Source: Polyangia bacterium
GTDB taxonomy: Bacteria; Myxococcota_A; Polyangia; Polyangiales; Polyangiaceae
Length of the DNA: 38,456 nt
Reading direction: 5' to 3'
NCBI GenBank assembly: GCA_030426145.1
Contig: JAUHZF010000040.1
Coordinates: 1-38,456 of the forward strand
A program made the position numbers and the translations under genes. A model generated the notes under the pieces. The model ran no database searches. It had not been told where the DNA came from and saw only the letters and a list, made by a program, of their open reading frames with translations. Below are positions 1 to 6,857 of the stretch, piece after piece; position 1 is the first letter of the stretch, and each line of letters begins with the position of its first letter.

Positions 1-117
1 GGCAGGATGCCGATGAAGGTGCCGATCCCGGAAGATCTGAGAACCGTTCCGAAGATTCGCTTGATGTCGGCCCGCGACGGCAGGCGCATTACGTCGGCCC
101 GGATACGCTCAACCGCG
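1..117 (-). pseudogene. Fragment resembling TctA (tripartite tricarboxylate transporter permease)
   Basis: Read on the minus strand from about 119 down to 1, the frame gives LPSRADIKRIF followed by LRSSGIGTFIGILP. This is the characteristic TctA segment that precedes the PGAGA loop. The plus-strand reading of the same bases (ADEGADPGRSENRSEDSLD) looks non-native. The segment runs off the window, so a full gene could lie outside. Its upstream side is replaced by PurH-like sequence within ~20 bases, so it is a fragment as presented. This is a motif-level call without a database search. Confidence 0.45.
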
Positions 118-1517
118 CGATGGACGAGAAAGCCGCGCAGTTTCTCGTGAACGAAGCGGTGTTCCTCGAGGTGATCGTCGCCGCGGAGTTCGACGACCGC
201 GCGCTCTCATTGCTCCGCGAGAAGTGGGCGAATGTGCGCCTGCTCGCGACGGGCGAGCGCAGCGGCAGCGCGGCGAGAAAGGTCGATTACAAGTCGATCC
301 CGGGCGGCATGCTCGTGCAATGGGCGCAGACCTACGAGATCGACGTCCAGAGCCTGCGGACCGTCTTCGCGACGCTGTCGCAGACCTTCTCGAGCATCGA
401 AGCTTGGCGCGGCGACGTCTCGGACATGCTGCTCATCAGCCGGCGTGAGGACGTCGTCTACGACGTGAACACGCTGCGAGCGAAAGTACAGCAGCCCGTC
501 TATCGCGATGCCCTCCTCTACACCTGGCGCGCACAGTCGCTCGAAGACCTGCTCGCGCACTTCGTGGCCGCGCCGGGCTTTGCCCGAAGCGTCGCCGACG
601 AAGCGGGCGAGCTGCTCGTCAATACGGACGACCGCAACCTGCTCGAGTTCGGCGTCGCGCGTGCGCTCGGCCGGCCGCAGCAGCTCTCCATGGACGCCAT
701 CGTCAAGCTCGCCATCGAGCGCGGCCACGGCCGGCCGCCGGTGACGGGAGCCGAGGTCGACTGGGAGCGCATGCTCGACGCCTACGTCGAGATCAGCATG
801 GCCCCCACCGCCACCCCCCACGCGACCATTCCCCCCTTCAGCTCCGAAGAACGCAACCAGCGCGGTCGCGCCCTGCAGGCATGGGCCACTGGCGATGCCG
901 CGACCGCGGTGGCCGCCTGGGAAGCTCAGCCCCTGCCCCCGAAGAGCGCCGCTCAGCTCATGGTCATGAGTTCGGCCTATGCGACCCTCGGCCGGGCCGA
1001 GCAGGCGCGCCCGCTCATCGAGAGCTTGCGCCAGAAGCTCCCCGCCGAAGCCGACGCCATCGAAGCCACGCTGCTCCTCGCCACCAAAGACGCCGATGGT
1101 GCAACGGTGAGCCTGGCGCGCGCCCTGAAGGCCTACGAGACCTTTCCCTTCGCCTCGAATGTGGTGATGTTGCGAGCGCTTGGGACCGCGCAACAGATCG
1201 GCCGCGCAGCGCCCGCCCAGATCCCGGCCCTCGACGACATGCTGTCACGACCCTTCGCGGTGAGTCTCCTCGACCAGGCGCGGCGGATGACGCGATTCGA
1301 AGTGGCCCTGCTCGACCCCGACCCCCAACGCTGCCTCACCGCGCTACGCGACCTAGAGCCCCATGGTCCGTGGACGGAGAGCTTCCTCCGCGATCGCGTC
1401 GCTTGTTACAACGACGCCGGCGACCCGATGGTCGTCGAGGCCCAGGCAGACCTGGCCTCGTTCTACGAAAACGAGGGCCTCACCGTCGAGCGCGACATGC
1501 TGCCCCCCAAGAAGTAG
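3..1517 (+). CDS. Spermidine-synthase-like C-terminal region with TPR-like tail (5' partial, N-terminal part apparently chimeric)
   Basis: The frame is open from the window edge; the first ATG is at 120 but need not be a true start. Counting from that ATG, residues ~62-185 match the C-terminal part of fused MFS/spermidine-synthase proteins: a GGMLVQW segment, then TYEIDVQSLRTVFATL, a DMLLISRR strand and the motif NTDD at 168-171 followed by LEFGVAR. Residues ~240-465 are Ala-rich paired helices resembling TPRs, which some deltaproteobacterial members carry at the C-terminus. The aminopropyltransferase core and any membrane helices should lie upstream but are missing. In their place, residues 1-65 resemble PurH (separate entry). 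Function of this family branch is uncertain, and polyamine synthesis should not be assumed. Confident for the region 310-1517, not for the integrity of the 5' end. Confidence 0.6.
   Translation, partial: QDADEGADPGRSENRSEDSLDVGPRRQAHYVGPDTLNRAMDEKAAQFLVNEAVFLEVIVAAEFDDRALSLLREKWANVRLLATGERSGSAARKVDYKSIPGGMLVQWAQTYEIDVQSLRTVFATLSQTFSSIEAWRGDVSDMLLISRREDVVYDVNTLRAKVQQPVYRDALLYTWRAQSLEDLLAHFVAAPGFARSVADEAGELLVNTDDRNLLEFGVARALGRPQQLSMDAIVKLAIERGHGRPPVTGAEVDWERMLDAYVEISMAPTATPHATIPPFSSEERNQRGRALQAWATGDAATAVAAWEAQPLPPKSAAQLMVMSSAYATLGRAEQARPLIESLRQKLPAEADAIEATLLLATKDADGATVSLARALKAYETFPFASNVVMLRALGTAQQIGRAAPAQIPALDDMLSRPFAVSLLDQARRMTRFEVALLDPDPQRCLTALRDLEPHGPWTESFLRDRVACYNDAGDPMVVEAQADLASFYENEGLTVERDMLPPKK
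96..323 (+). pseudogene. Fragment resembling PurH (AICAR transformylase/IMP cyclohydrolase)
   Basis: The segment LNRAMDEKAAQFL, then FLEVIVAAEFDDRALSLL, NVRLLATG and VDYKSIPGGMLVQ follows the order of conserved PurH blocks: ALNRPxD, FxEVIIAPxFxxEAL, KNxRLL and DxxSxxGGxLVQ. In PurH the next residues should be D/E-rD and then a conserved SNAI block. Here the frame instead switches to WAQTYEID of the spermidine-synthase-like family. The switch falls in GGMLVQ, a short motif found in both families, so the boundary cannot be fixed better than about 303-324. The upstream SAFGG block of PurH is absent. Confidence 0.5.
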
Positions 1518-1622
1518 TGAGCGGCGCCAGCAGACTGAGCGGCGGTTCTGGAAGGGGTCGAAGACGACGAAGGGCCCGTGACCACCGGCGGTGCCCTCCG
1601 TCAAAGCAGAAGTGCCTACGCT

Positions 1623-2432
1623 TCAGTGTCGGCTAGCGGGGGGGGTCACCGGAACGGCCACGAAGGGCCCACGGTCGGGCGGAGAGGCGGCGAAGGCGTA
1701 GTGGGCGAGGCCTCTGGGCGACAGCGCGGCGAGCGTGGCCGAGCTGGTCCCGTACTCGGGCAGGTCGACCACGAGCGCCTGCAAGGCCCGACGGATCTCG
1801 AGCGGCCACGGACTCTCGGCGTCGAGCTCCGACGGCTCCGGACGGCGCCGATCGGAGAGCGTGTCGATGAGGGCTTCACGCCAAGCGGGCCAGGCGGCGT
1901 CGGGTGTCATCCCCTTCAGGCGGTCATGCACCCGGTCCACCTTCGGCATCGGAAGGTCGATCGTTCCGTTGGGCAGAACGTGCAGTCCCGGACCCACCGC
2001 TTCGACGCGCAGCCGCTCCGCGTCGGGACGGGCGTAGGCGACTTCGAGCCGCTGCCCGTCGCCATAGACGAGGTTGAAACCGTTGTAGTCGCGACCATCC
2101 AACCCCTCGAGGTAGGCGCGCACGCCAGCGATGGTGGGCTGTGACAATGCCGCGTGGACCACTTCACCCCGCGAACGGCGACCGCGATCGATGGCCCCTG
2201 GGGATGGCGGGGGTTGGTTGGTCAACCCCACAAAAAGACCGCGGTCATTGGCACCCATCCAGGTGCCGCCCTTCTCGTGATCGATCCCACTCAGGACCCA
2301 CGGGGCCCCCACCTCCGCGGGGGGGTGCCATGAGGGGCCCGACCAAGGGCGGTTCTTCGCCTCGTCGCGATTGGCCGCCACGACCAGGGGAAAGGCCTCG
2401 ACCACCTGGTGGAGCAGAATGATGGTGCACAT
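1623..2432 (-). CDS. NRDE family protein (TANGO2-like)
   Basis: The 269-aa product starts MCTIILLH and carries the diagnostic N-R-D-E at residues 21-24 (VVAANRDEAKNRPW). It continues with a GGTWMGAN block and FVGLTNQ, which is the order expected of the NRDE/TANGO2 family. The longer upstream frame adds 24 residues without family similarity. I chose the ATG at 2432 because Cys2 directly after Met is a hallmark of the family. Bacterial members are poorly characterised; eukaryotic TANGO2 is linked to lipid or heme handling, so no substrate is assigned. The gene is divergent from a TetR-type regulator across ~130 bp with a palindromic operator candidate, so it may be that regulator's target. The 3' end faces the preceding gene convergently. 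Confidence 0.8.
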   Translation of the reverse strand: MCTIILLHQVVEAFPLVVAANRDEAKNRPWSGPSWHPPAEVGAPWVLSGIDHEKGGTWMGANDRGLFVGLTNQPPPSPGAIDRGRRSRGEVVHAALSQPTIAGVRAYLEGLDGRDYNGFNLVYGDGQRLEVAYARPDAERLRVEAVGPGLHVLPNGTIDLPMPKVDRVHDRLKGMTPDAAWPAWREALIDTLSDRRRPEPSELDAESPWPLEIRRALQALVVDLPEYGTSSATLAALSPRGLAHYAFAASPPDRGPFVAVPVTPPASRH

Positions 2433-2483
2433 GAGCTCGCGCCGTCGTCCCAATGTGGAACACAGAGGGTAGTGCACGATTAC

Positions 2484-2502
2484 GCCGGTGACGAACACCG
2501 GC
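2484..2502. promoter_or_regulatory. Perfect inverted repeat, candidate TetR operator
   Basis: GCCGGTG, five spacer bases (ACGAA) and CACCGGC form a perfect 7-bp dyad. The length and arrangement suit a TetR dimer. It lies just upstream of the -35 box of the regulator promoter and between the two divergent genes. Confidence 0.6.
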
Positions 2503-2511
2503 ACACTCCCC

Positions 2512-2540
2512 TTTCACTACAACGGCCGCTCCGATATCGT
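2512..2540 (+). promoter_or_regulatory. Putative sigma-70 type promoter of the TetR gene
   Basis: TTTCAC at 2512-2517 and TATCGT at 2535-2540 are separated by exactly 17 bases. Transcription would start near 2547, which excludes the upstream ATG (2488) and GTG (2539) and leaves the GTG at 2560. Confidence 0.45.
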
Positions 2541-2559
2541 GCGGCTCTTGGCACGTCCC

Positions 2560-3195
2560 GTGAACGCAAATGCCGAGGAGACCAAGCGTCGCATCCTCGA
2601 AGCAGCCTCCGACCTCTTCGCCGAGCGAGGGTTCGAGGGCACGAGCGTGCGCCAGATCGCCGCGGCCGCCAACGTGAGCCTGGGCATGATCCGGCACTAC
2701 TACGGGAGCAAAGAGGGCTTGCACCGCGCATGCATGGACAGCGCGCTCACGGCCTACCCCACGCTCACCGCTTTCATCCGTTCGAGCCTCGAAGCCGGAG
2801 AGTCTCCCGCCAAGATCATCGCGGCCGCGACCCAGGCCGGCTTCCGCTACGCCCTCGAGCGCAAAGGCGCGACACGGCTCACCCTGTGGACGCAGATGGA
2901 GCGGCGTGACTGGCGCCACTCTTCGTCCGACAACATGTTGCCCTTCGTGCGCGAGGCCTCGGAGCTGCTCGCCAAAGCGCTCGACCTCCCGCGCGAGCGC
3001 GTCGCCCTGGGGCTGCGTTCGCTGGTCGCGCTCGTCACTCGCTACGCGGTCCTCGACCACGACGAGATCGCCCACATCCTCAGCGACGAAGCCATCGATG
3101 CCACCGCCGACACGAGCACGGTCGAAGCCCTCGAGGCACACCTCATGGCCATCGCACCGCAACTGATCGGGTTGGCGCCCGCGTCTGATGACTGA
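2560..3195 (+). CDS. TetR/AcrR family transcriptional regulator
   Basis: The 211-aa product has a classic TetR N-terminal DNA-binding domain: TKRRILEAASDLFAERGFEG, then TSVRQIAAAANVS and the recognition-helix region IRHYYGSKEGL. The all-helical C-terminal ligand or dimerisation domain (about 70-205) is not assignable to a ligand class. An in-frame ATG exists at 2488 and another GTG at 2539. I prefer the GTG at 2560 because a promoter (2512-2540) and a palindrome (2484-2502) lie inside the longer frame, and because the HTH then starts ~10 residues from the N-terminus, as is usual. No strong Shine-Dalgarno is seen. Autoregulation and control of the divergent NRDE gene are likely but inferred. 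Confidence 0.85.
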   Translation: MNANAEETKRRILEAASDLFAERGFEGTSVRQIAAAANVSLGMIRHYYGSKEGLHRACMDSALTAYPTLTAFIRSSLEAGESPAKIIAAATQAGFRYALERKGATRLTLWTQMERRDWRHSSSDNMLPFVREASELLAKALDLPRERVALGLRSLVALVTRYAVLDHDEIAHILSDEAIDATADTSTVEALEAHLMAIAPQLIGLAPASDD

Positions 3196-3224
3196 TTGCC
3201 CGGCCCCCGCCTGACGGCTAGCTT
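3196..3224 (+). promoter_or_regulatory. Putative leaderless promoter of the ferritin-like gene
   Basis: TTGCCC (3196-3201), a 17-base spacer and TAGCTT (3219-3224) lie such that the ATG at 3231 begins 6 bases after the -10 hexamer. The predicted transcription start coincides with the start codon, so the mRNA would be leaderless. Confidence 0.5.
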
Positions 3225-3230
3225 GGGGGC

Positions 3231-4010
3231 ATGACTGCCGAGGCGCCGCAGAAGACGCCAACCATCACCGACGAGGACATCCCGGCCAGCGACGCCGTGC
3301 GGGCGGAGTGGGGCCGGCGGGTCGAGGCCGAATACCGGTCGGCGGCCATTACCCATCACCTCACGCTCTGGCTCATCCAGATGGCGGCCTCGCCCGATCT
3401 CATCCACGACGGCCTCCGCATCGTGGGCGACGAAATGGTGCACGCCGAGATGAGCTTCGCCGCCTTTGCCGATGCGGGCGGTACCGCCGTCCCGCCGCTC
3501 ACACGGGAGTCGCTCGCGCTTCCGCTCAAGCCGGGCGAATCGCTCGAGATGGCGGTGACGCGCTACGGGGTCGAGGTCTTCTGCCTCGGCGAGACCGTCG
3601 CCGTCCCTTTGTTCAAGGTCCTACGGGAAGGCTGCGTCGTGCGCAGCGCACGCGAGGCGCTCGACCGTGTCCTGCGCGACGAAGTCCGCCACCGAGAGTT
3701 CGGCTGGACCCTCCTGGCCTATCTGGTCGAGCAGCCCTGCGCCGACGAGGTGCGTGCCCTGGTGAAGCGGGAGCTGCCGGGCATGTTCGCGCGCCTGCGA
3801 CGCAACTACGCGCCCGTCGGCGGCGAGGACAAGTCGGAGATCCCGGAGAACGACCGCAAGTGGGGGCTCATGCCCATCGCGCGTTATGGCGCGCTGCTCG
3901 AGCGCTGTCTCGAGCGCGACTACCGTCCACGCTTCGGCAAGCTCGGCTTCGACGTCGACGCCGCATGGGATGAGGCGTGCAAGTTGCGCCCTCGCATCGG
4001 CACCAGCTGA
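3231..4010 (+). CDS. Ferritin-like diiron domain protein
   Basis: The 259-aa soluble, helical protein carries a four-helix diiron ligand pattern: Glu34 (VEAEYRSA), Glu68-x-x-His71 (DEMVHAE), Glu121 (CLGETVAV) and Glu151-x-x-His154 (DEVRHREF). The two ExxH pairs are separated by ~80 residues, as in ferritin-like oxygenases and ferritins. No signal peptide is seen, so it is cytoplasmic. Length and spacing do not match bacterioferritin or ribonucleotide reductase, and the reaction is unknown; iron storage or an oxidase/oxygenase activity are both possible. tsaB starts one base after its stop codon, so the two are probably cotranscribed. The promoter looks leaderless (separate entry). Confidence 0.75.
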   Translation: MTAEAPQKTPTITDEDIPASDAVRAEWGRRVEAEYRSAAITHHLTLWLIQMAASPDLIHDGLRIVGDEMVHAEMSFAAFADAGGTAVPPLTRESLALPLKPGESLEMAVTRYGVEVFCLGETVAVPLFKVLREGCVVRSAREALDRVLRDEVRHREFGWTLLAYLVEQPCADEVRALVKRELPGMFARLRRNYAPVGGEDKSEIPENDRKWGLMPIARYGALLERCLERDYRPRFGKLGFDVDAAWDEACKLRPRIGTS

Positions 4011-4011
4011 C

Positions 4012-4671
4012 ATGCTCCTCGGCATCACCACGTCGACGCCTCGATTCGAGGCCGCCCTGCTTCGCGACGGCGAGGCACTCGCCACCACAGTCTACGAAGA
4101 TCAGAAGGCCCACGCCGAACGCATGTTCGGTTGCATCGACGGGCTCCTCGAGGAGGTCGGTGCCGTCAAAGCCGACATCGAAGGCGTGATCTGCGACATC
4201 GGTCCAGGGTCATTCACGGGCATCCGCGTGGGCCTCGCGGCCGCCAAGGGGATCGCCATCGGCCTCGGCATCCCGCTCTGGCCCGTCACCTCTCTCGAGC
4301 TCATGTGCGCCGATGCACTGCATGGTCGGGCCGACCTCGATGCGGTCGCCGCCGTGCTCGACGCCAAACGGGGCGAGCTCTTCGTGGCGGCCTACGACCG
4401 CCAGCGTTCGGTCGTGTTGAGCCCCCGCGCCATCCCCGTCGATGCCCTCGACGAGCACGTCGGAGTCCTCGCGCGTTGCGGGGCTCGGAACGAACACGAT
4501 GGCCTCTGGCTCGATGCCATCACCGCGCCCCGGGCGCGCGCCATGGGCACCTTCGCTACAGGCGACGCACCACCGCTGGAAGATGTCGAGCCCGTCTACC
4601 TCCGCAGCGCCGACGCGAAGAAGCCTGCACTCGCCCCCAACCGACGGCAGCACCTCGATCCGTCCTCCTGA
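4012..4671 (+). CDS. tsaB: tRNA threonylcarbamoyladenosine biosynthesis protein TsaB
   Basis: The 219-aa product has the TsaB signature GPGSFTGIRVGLAAAKG at residues 64-80, the N-terminal MLLGITTST ASKHA-fold strand, a LDAKRGELFVAAY block and the C-terminal PVYLR motif. TsaB is the catalytically inactive ASKHA partner that assembles with TsaD and TsaE to install t6A37 on ANN-decoding tRNAs in the cytoplasm. The frame extends upstream to 3886, but that part overlaps the ferritin-like gene. The ATG at 4012 directly follows the upstream stop and gives the correct family N-terminus. tsaD, tsaE and rimI are not in the window. Confidence 0.9.
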   Translation: MLLGITTSTPRFEAALLRDGEALATTVYEDQKAHAERMFGCIDGLLEEVGAVKADIEGVICDIGPGSFTGIRVGLAAAKGIAIGLGIPLWPVTSLELMCADALHGRADLDAVAAVLDAKRGELFVAAYDRQRSVVLSPRAIPVDALDEHVGVLARCGARNEHDGLWLDAITAPRARAMGTFATGDAPPLEDVEPVYLRSADAKKPALAPNRRQHLDPSS

Positions 4672-4695
4672 GCCCATGCGGCTCGAGGTTCTCCT

Positions 4696-5271
4696 CTAGC
4701 GGGAGCAGGAGAAGAGCGGCCCCGGGGTCGTCACCGACCATAGGCTGAAGGAGACCTCGTCCGGCTGCACCACGAAGCTGTCCGTGGGCTGGGTACCAGC
4801 GGGGCAAGCGGAGACCTCCTCGAAGGACGCCTCGTAGATATCTCCGCCGCACGTGAGCACGAAGCGTTCGCTGCTCTGCAGCTCGGACACCGCGGTCGTC
4901 TCCCCCTCGATGACGATGCGGTTGTCGAAATCGTCGGTCACCGTCGCGCATACAGCTCCACCGGGCTCGACCACACGAAAGCTCAGCCGCGTGAGCTCGT
5001 CGGCGGTGACAGGCAGGGCCGTCTCGAACCGCACCTCGGTACCGTCGGCGAAGAGGCACGCCGTGCGATCCGAAGAGAGGATGCCATCGCTGCTGTCGCC
5101 AGGGAGGCAGCCCCGCACCTGCGCCGCAGTGGTGGCCCAGCAGTTCGTGGCGTCTTGCAAGAGGTCGCAGGTGAGCGGCTCGGAGGGACCCACCAAGAGG
5201 TCGCGGTCGCGCGCGCAGGCGACGCCGAGAAACCCGGGAAGGAGGAGGGTCACGATGGCGGCGCGGCGCAT
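4696..5271 (-). CDS. Hypothetical lipoprotein, Cys-containing
   Basis: The 191-aa product begins MRRAAIVTLLLPGFLGVAC, a short lipoprotein signal with the modified Cys at about residue 19. The mature part is predicted beta-rich and contains several cysteines (TCDLLQ, NCWAT, GCLPG, ACLFAD, VCATV, LTCGGD, SACPAG, FSCSR) that could form disulfides in the envelope. I do not recognise a family. The ATG at 5271 was chosen because it starts the signal peptide; the longer frame upstream adds 42 Arg/Pro-rich residues. A TTGCGC-N17-GATGCT promoter ends 6 bases before this ATG, which supports the choice. Confidence 0.6.
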   Translation of the reverse strand: MRRAAIVTLLLPGFLGVACARDRDLLVGPSEPLTCDLLQDATNCWATTAAQVRGCLPGDSSDGILSSDRTACLFADGTEVRFETALPVTADELTRLSFRVVEPGGAVCATVTDDFDNRIVIEGETTAVSELQSSERFVLTCGGDIYEASFEEVSACPAGTQPTDSFVVQPDEVSFSLWSVTTPGPLFSCSR

Positions 5272-5277
5272 GGGGAG

Positions 5278-5306
5278 AGCATCCGGCGGACAGCGCCATC
5301 GCGCAA
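5278..5306 (-). promoter_or_regulatory. Putative leaderless promoter of the 4696-5271 lipoprotein gene
   Basis: On the minus strand TTGCGC (5306-5301), 17 bases and GATGCT (5283-5278) are followed by CTCCCC and the ATG at 5271. The 6-base gap matches the spacing seen at other candidate leaderless genes in the window. Confidence 0.4.
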
Positions 5307-5395
5307 GTGGAGGCGTGCCAGGTGCCTCGCGACATCGGAGACTCGCCGTGACGCGTCCACCGAGCGGGGCGCGACGCGGTCGCTCGTCAGGAGCC

Positions 5396-5434
5396 ACAAA
5401 ACAGAAACGCCCGCGTCTCCGGGGAGAGCGGGCG
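5396..5434 (-). terminator. Rho-independent terminator after the DUF1501-like gene
   Basis: On the minus strand CGCCCGC and GCGGGCG pair around a loop that itself contains a CTCC/GGAG mini-stem. TTTCTGTTTTGT follows. The hairpin begins ~22 bases after the stop codon of the 5457-6845 gene. It would insulate the heme-protein cassette from the next minus-strand lipoprotein gene. Confidence 0.75.
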
Positions 5435-5456
5435 CTTCAGAGAGAACCTCAGGGGC

Positions 5457-6845
5457 TCAGAGGATCTGCTCGTTGACGAGGCCAGCGATGGAGTCGCCGT
5501 TGTAGAAGCGGTTGACCCGCTCCATGTCGCCTTGAGAGACGGCGTAGAGGGCGGCAGCCCCCGCAGCGGGCGCGGTCACGCTGGCCTGCTGGCCGTTCAC
5601 GTTGTCGCCGGTCTTGGGGTCGAAGCCGTTGACGTTGCCGTTCTCGCGCACGCCCCCGAACCAACCGGTCTTGAGGTAGCCCGCACCGAGCACGTAGAGC
5701 CAGTTGCTGCCCTGGGGCGTGCCGTCCGGCCAGCCGTTCCGGTTGAGCGGGTTCTTGGGGGTGTCGCCGTGGATGGTGATCACCGTCGTGTCGGCGAGGT
5801 TCTGGTTCGAGCACGCCGGGTCCGATGACGCCGCGAGGTCCTCCATGAGGGCGTCGAACGACTGCTGGAGGCGGCTGACGCGGTCCATGAGGTTGCCCAT
5901 GTTGTTGAAGGCACCGTGGGGGTCGTCGCGGAGCGCGGGGAGGATGACCGCATTGGTGAGGCCGAGGCGGAAGGCCTTGACCGCGATGATCATCCCGGTG
6001 CCGAGGTCGGCGATGTTGTTGGGCGCCCCGTCGAGGCCGTAGCGCGTGAGGTCGGCAGCGGTGGGCCGCAGCAGGTCCGCGAGGTTCTGGCCGAGGAAGT
6101 TGGCGCTCGCCTTGGTGATGCGGAGCTGGCTCTGCATCGTGGGCCGCGAAGAGGCCCGGTTCAGGCTGAGGAAGGCTTTGTAGTAGGCCTCGTACTGCGC
6201 CGCGTCCTCGTGGATCTCGAGGATGGAGCGGGAGGCCGAGCTGTTGAACAGGTCGACCATGCCCATGGGGTTGCCGACGGTGGTGACCGGCGGGGCTCCA
6301 GCCGCGTTGCCGAAGCTGAACGGCGTGACGCCGATGACGGGGAGCAAGGCCGGCAGCTCGGACTGAATCGAGGCGATGGCCGCGAGCATGCTCGTACCAC
6401 CCCCGAGGTTGGCCGCGCTGGTGGGCTGCGCCGTGTGGGTCTCGTTGTTGCCCGCCATCATCGCCGTGATGCGCTTGCTCGAATCGAGGTCCTGCCAGGG
6501 CGTGTGGGGCGAGAAGACGAAGGGGCGGTCGGTGTCGCCAGCGTCCGGGCTCTCCGCCGGAGACGCGTGGTAGGCGAAGCCGTTGTTGCCCGCCTTGGCG
6601 ATCTCGTGGTGGGGAAAGAGCAGCTGGAACCAGGCGAAGCCACCGTTGCCGGCGACGAGGCTGATGCTGCGGTTGGTGGACGCGCAGGAGGCCTCGTCGG
6701 CCATGGCGGTGCCGGCCGAGTCGTTGATGATGTTCAGGACCTCGGAGCGGTCGAGGGCGAGGCCCGCGCCCACGGCAGAGGCGAACTTGAGGAAGCGGCG
6801 ACGGGAGTCGCCCTTGAGGTTCTTGAGTCGATCGTCAGCAGTCAT
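5457..6845 (-). CDS. DUF1501-like Tat-exported protein (sulfatase/alkaline-phosphatase-like)
   Basis: The 462-aa product has a twin-arginine signal (SRRRFLKFASAVGAGLAL, residues ~14-31), implying export of a folded protein. The C-terminal half has LMEDLAA, DTTVITIHGDTPKN and SNWLYVLGAGYLKTGWFGG, reminiscent of the DUF1501 family. In the usual form a GEFGRTP block precedes the dispensable-looking lid. Here GDTPKN stands in its place, so metal-site conservation is doubtful. DUF1501 genes in Myxococcota and Planctomycetota commonly sit beside DUF1549/1585 (PSD) cytochrome-like genes, as here. It is the last gene of the cassette starting at 10077 and follows its neighbour by 12 bases, with GAGGAAGAAG upstream as Shine-Dalgarno. 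Substrate unknown. Confidence 0.65.
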   Translation of the reverse strand: MTADDRLKNLKGDSRRRFLKFASAVGAGLALDRSEVLNIINDSAGTAMADEASCASTNRSISLVAGNGGFAWFQLLFPHHEIAKAGNNGFAYHASPAESPDAGDTDRPFVFSPHTPWQDLDSSKRITAMMAGNNETHTAQPTSAANLGGGTSMLAAIASIQSELPALLPVIGVTPFSFGNAAGAPPVTTVGNPMGMVDLFNSSASRSILEIHEDAAQYEAYYKAFLSLNRASSRPTMQSQLRITKASANFLGQNLADLLRPTAADLTRYGLDGAPNNIADLGTGMIIAVKAFRLGLTNAVILPALRDDPHGAFNNMGNLMDRVSRLQQSFDALMEDLAASSDPACSNQNLADTTVITIHGDTPKNPLNRNGWPDGTPQGSNWLYVLGAGYLKTGWFGGVRENGNVNGFDPKTGDNVNGQQASVTAPAAGAAALYAVSQGDMERVNRFYNGDSIAGLVNEQIL

Positions 6846-6857
6846 CGTTCTTCTTCC

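Noticed and set aside
207..1193. Long minus-strand frames inside plus-strand genes (for example 207-1193, 12628-14451, 16293-19646, 29322-31397)
   Set aside because: High GC content leaves antisense frames open; none shows domain motifs or signal peptides and each lies over a supported gene.
2548..2565. Second sigma-54-like site (TTGGCACGTCCCGTGAA)
   Set aside because: The -24 half fits, but the invariant GC at -12 is GA, and the site overlaps the coding start.
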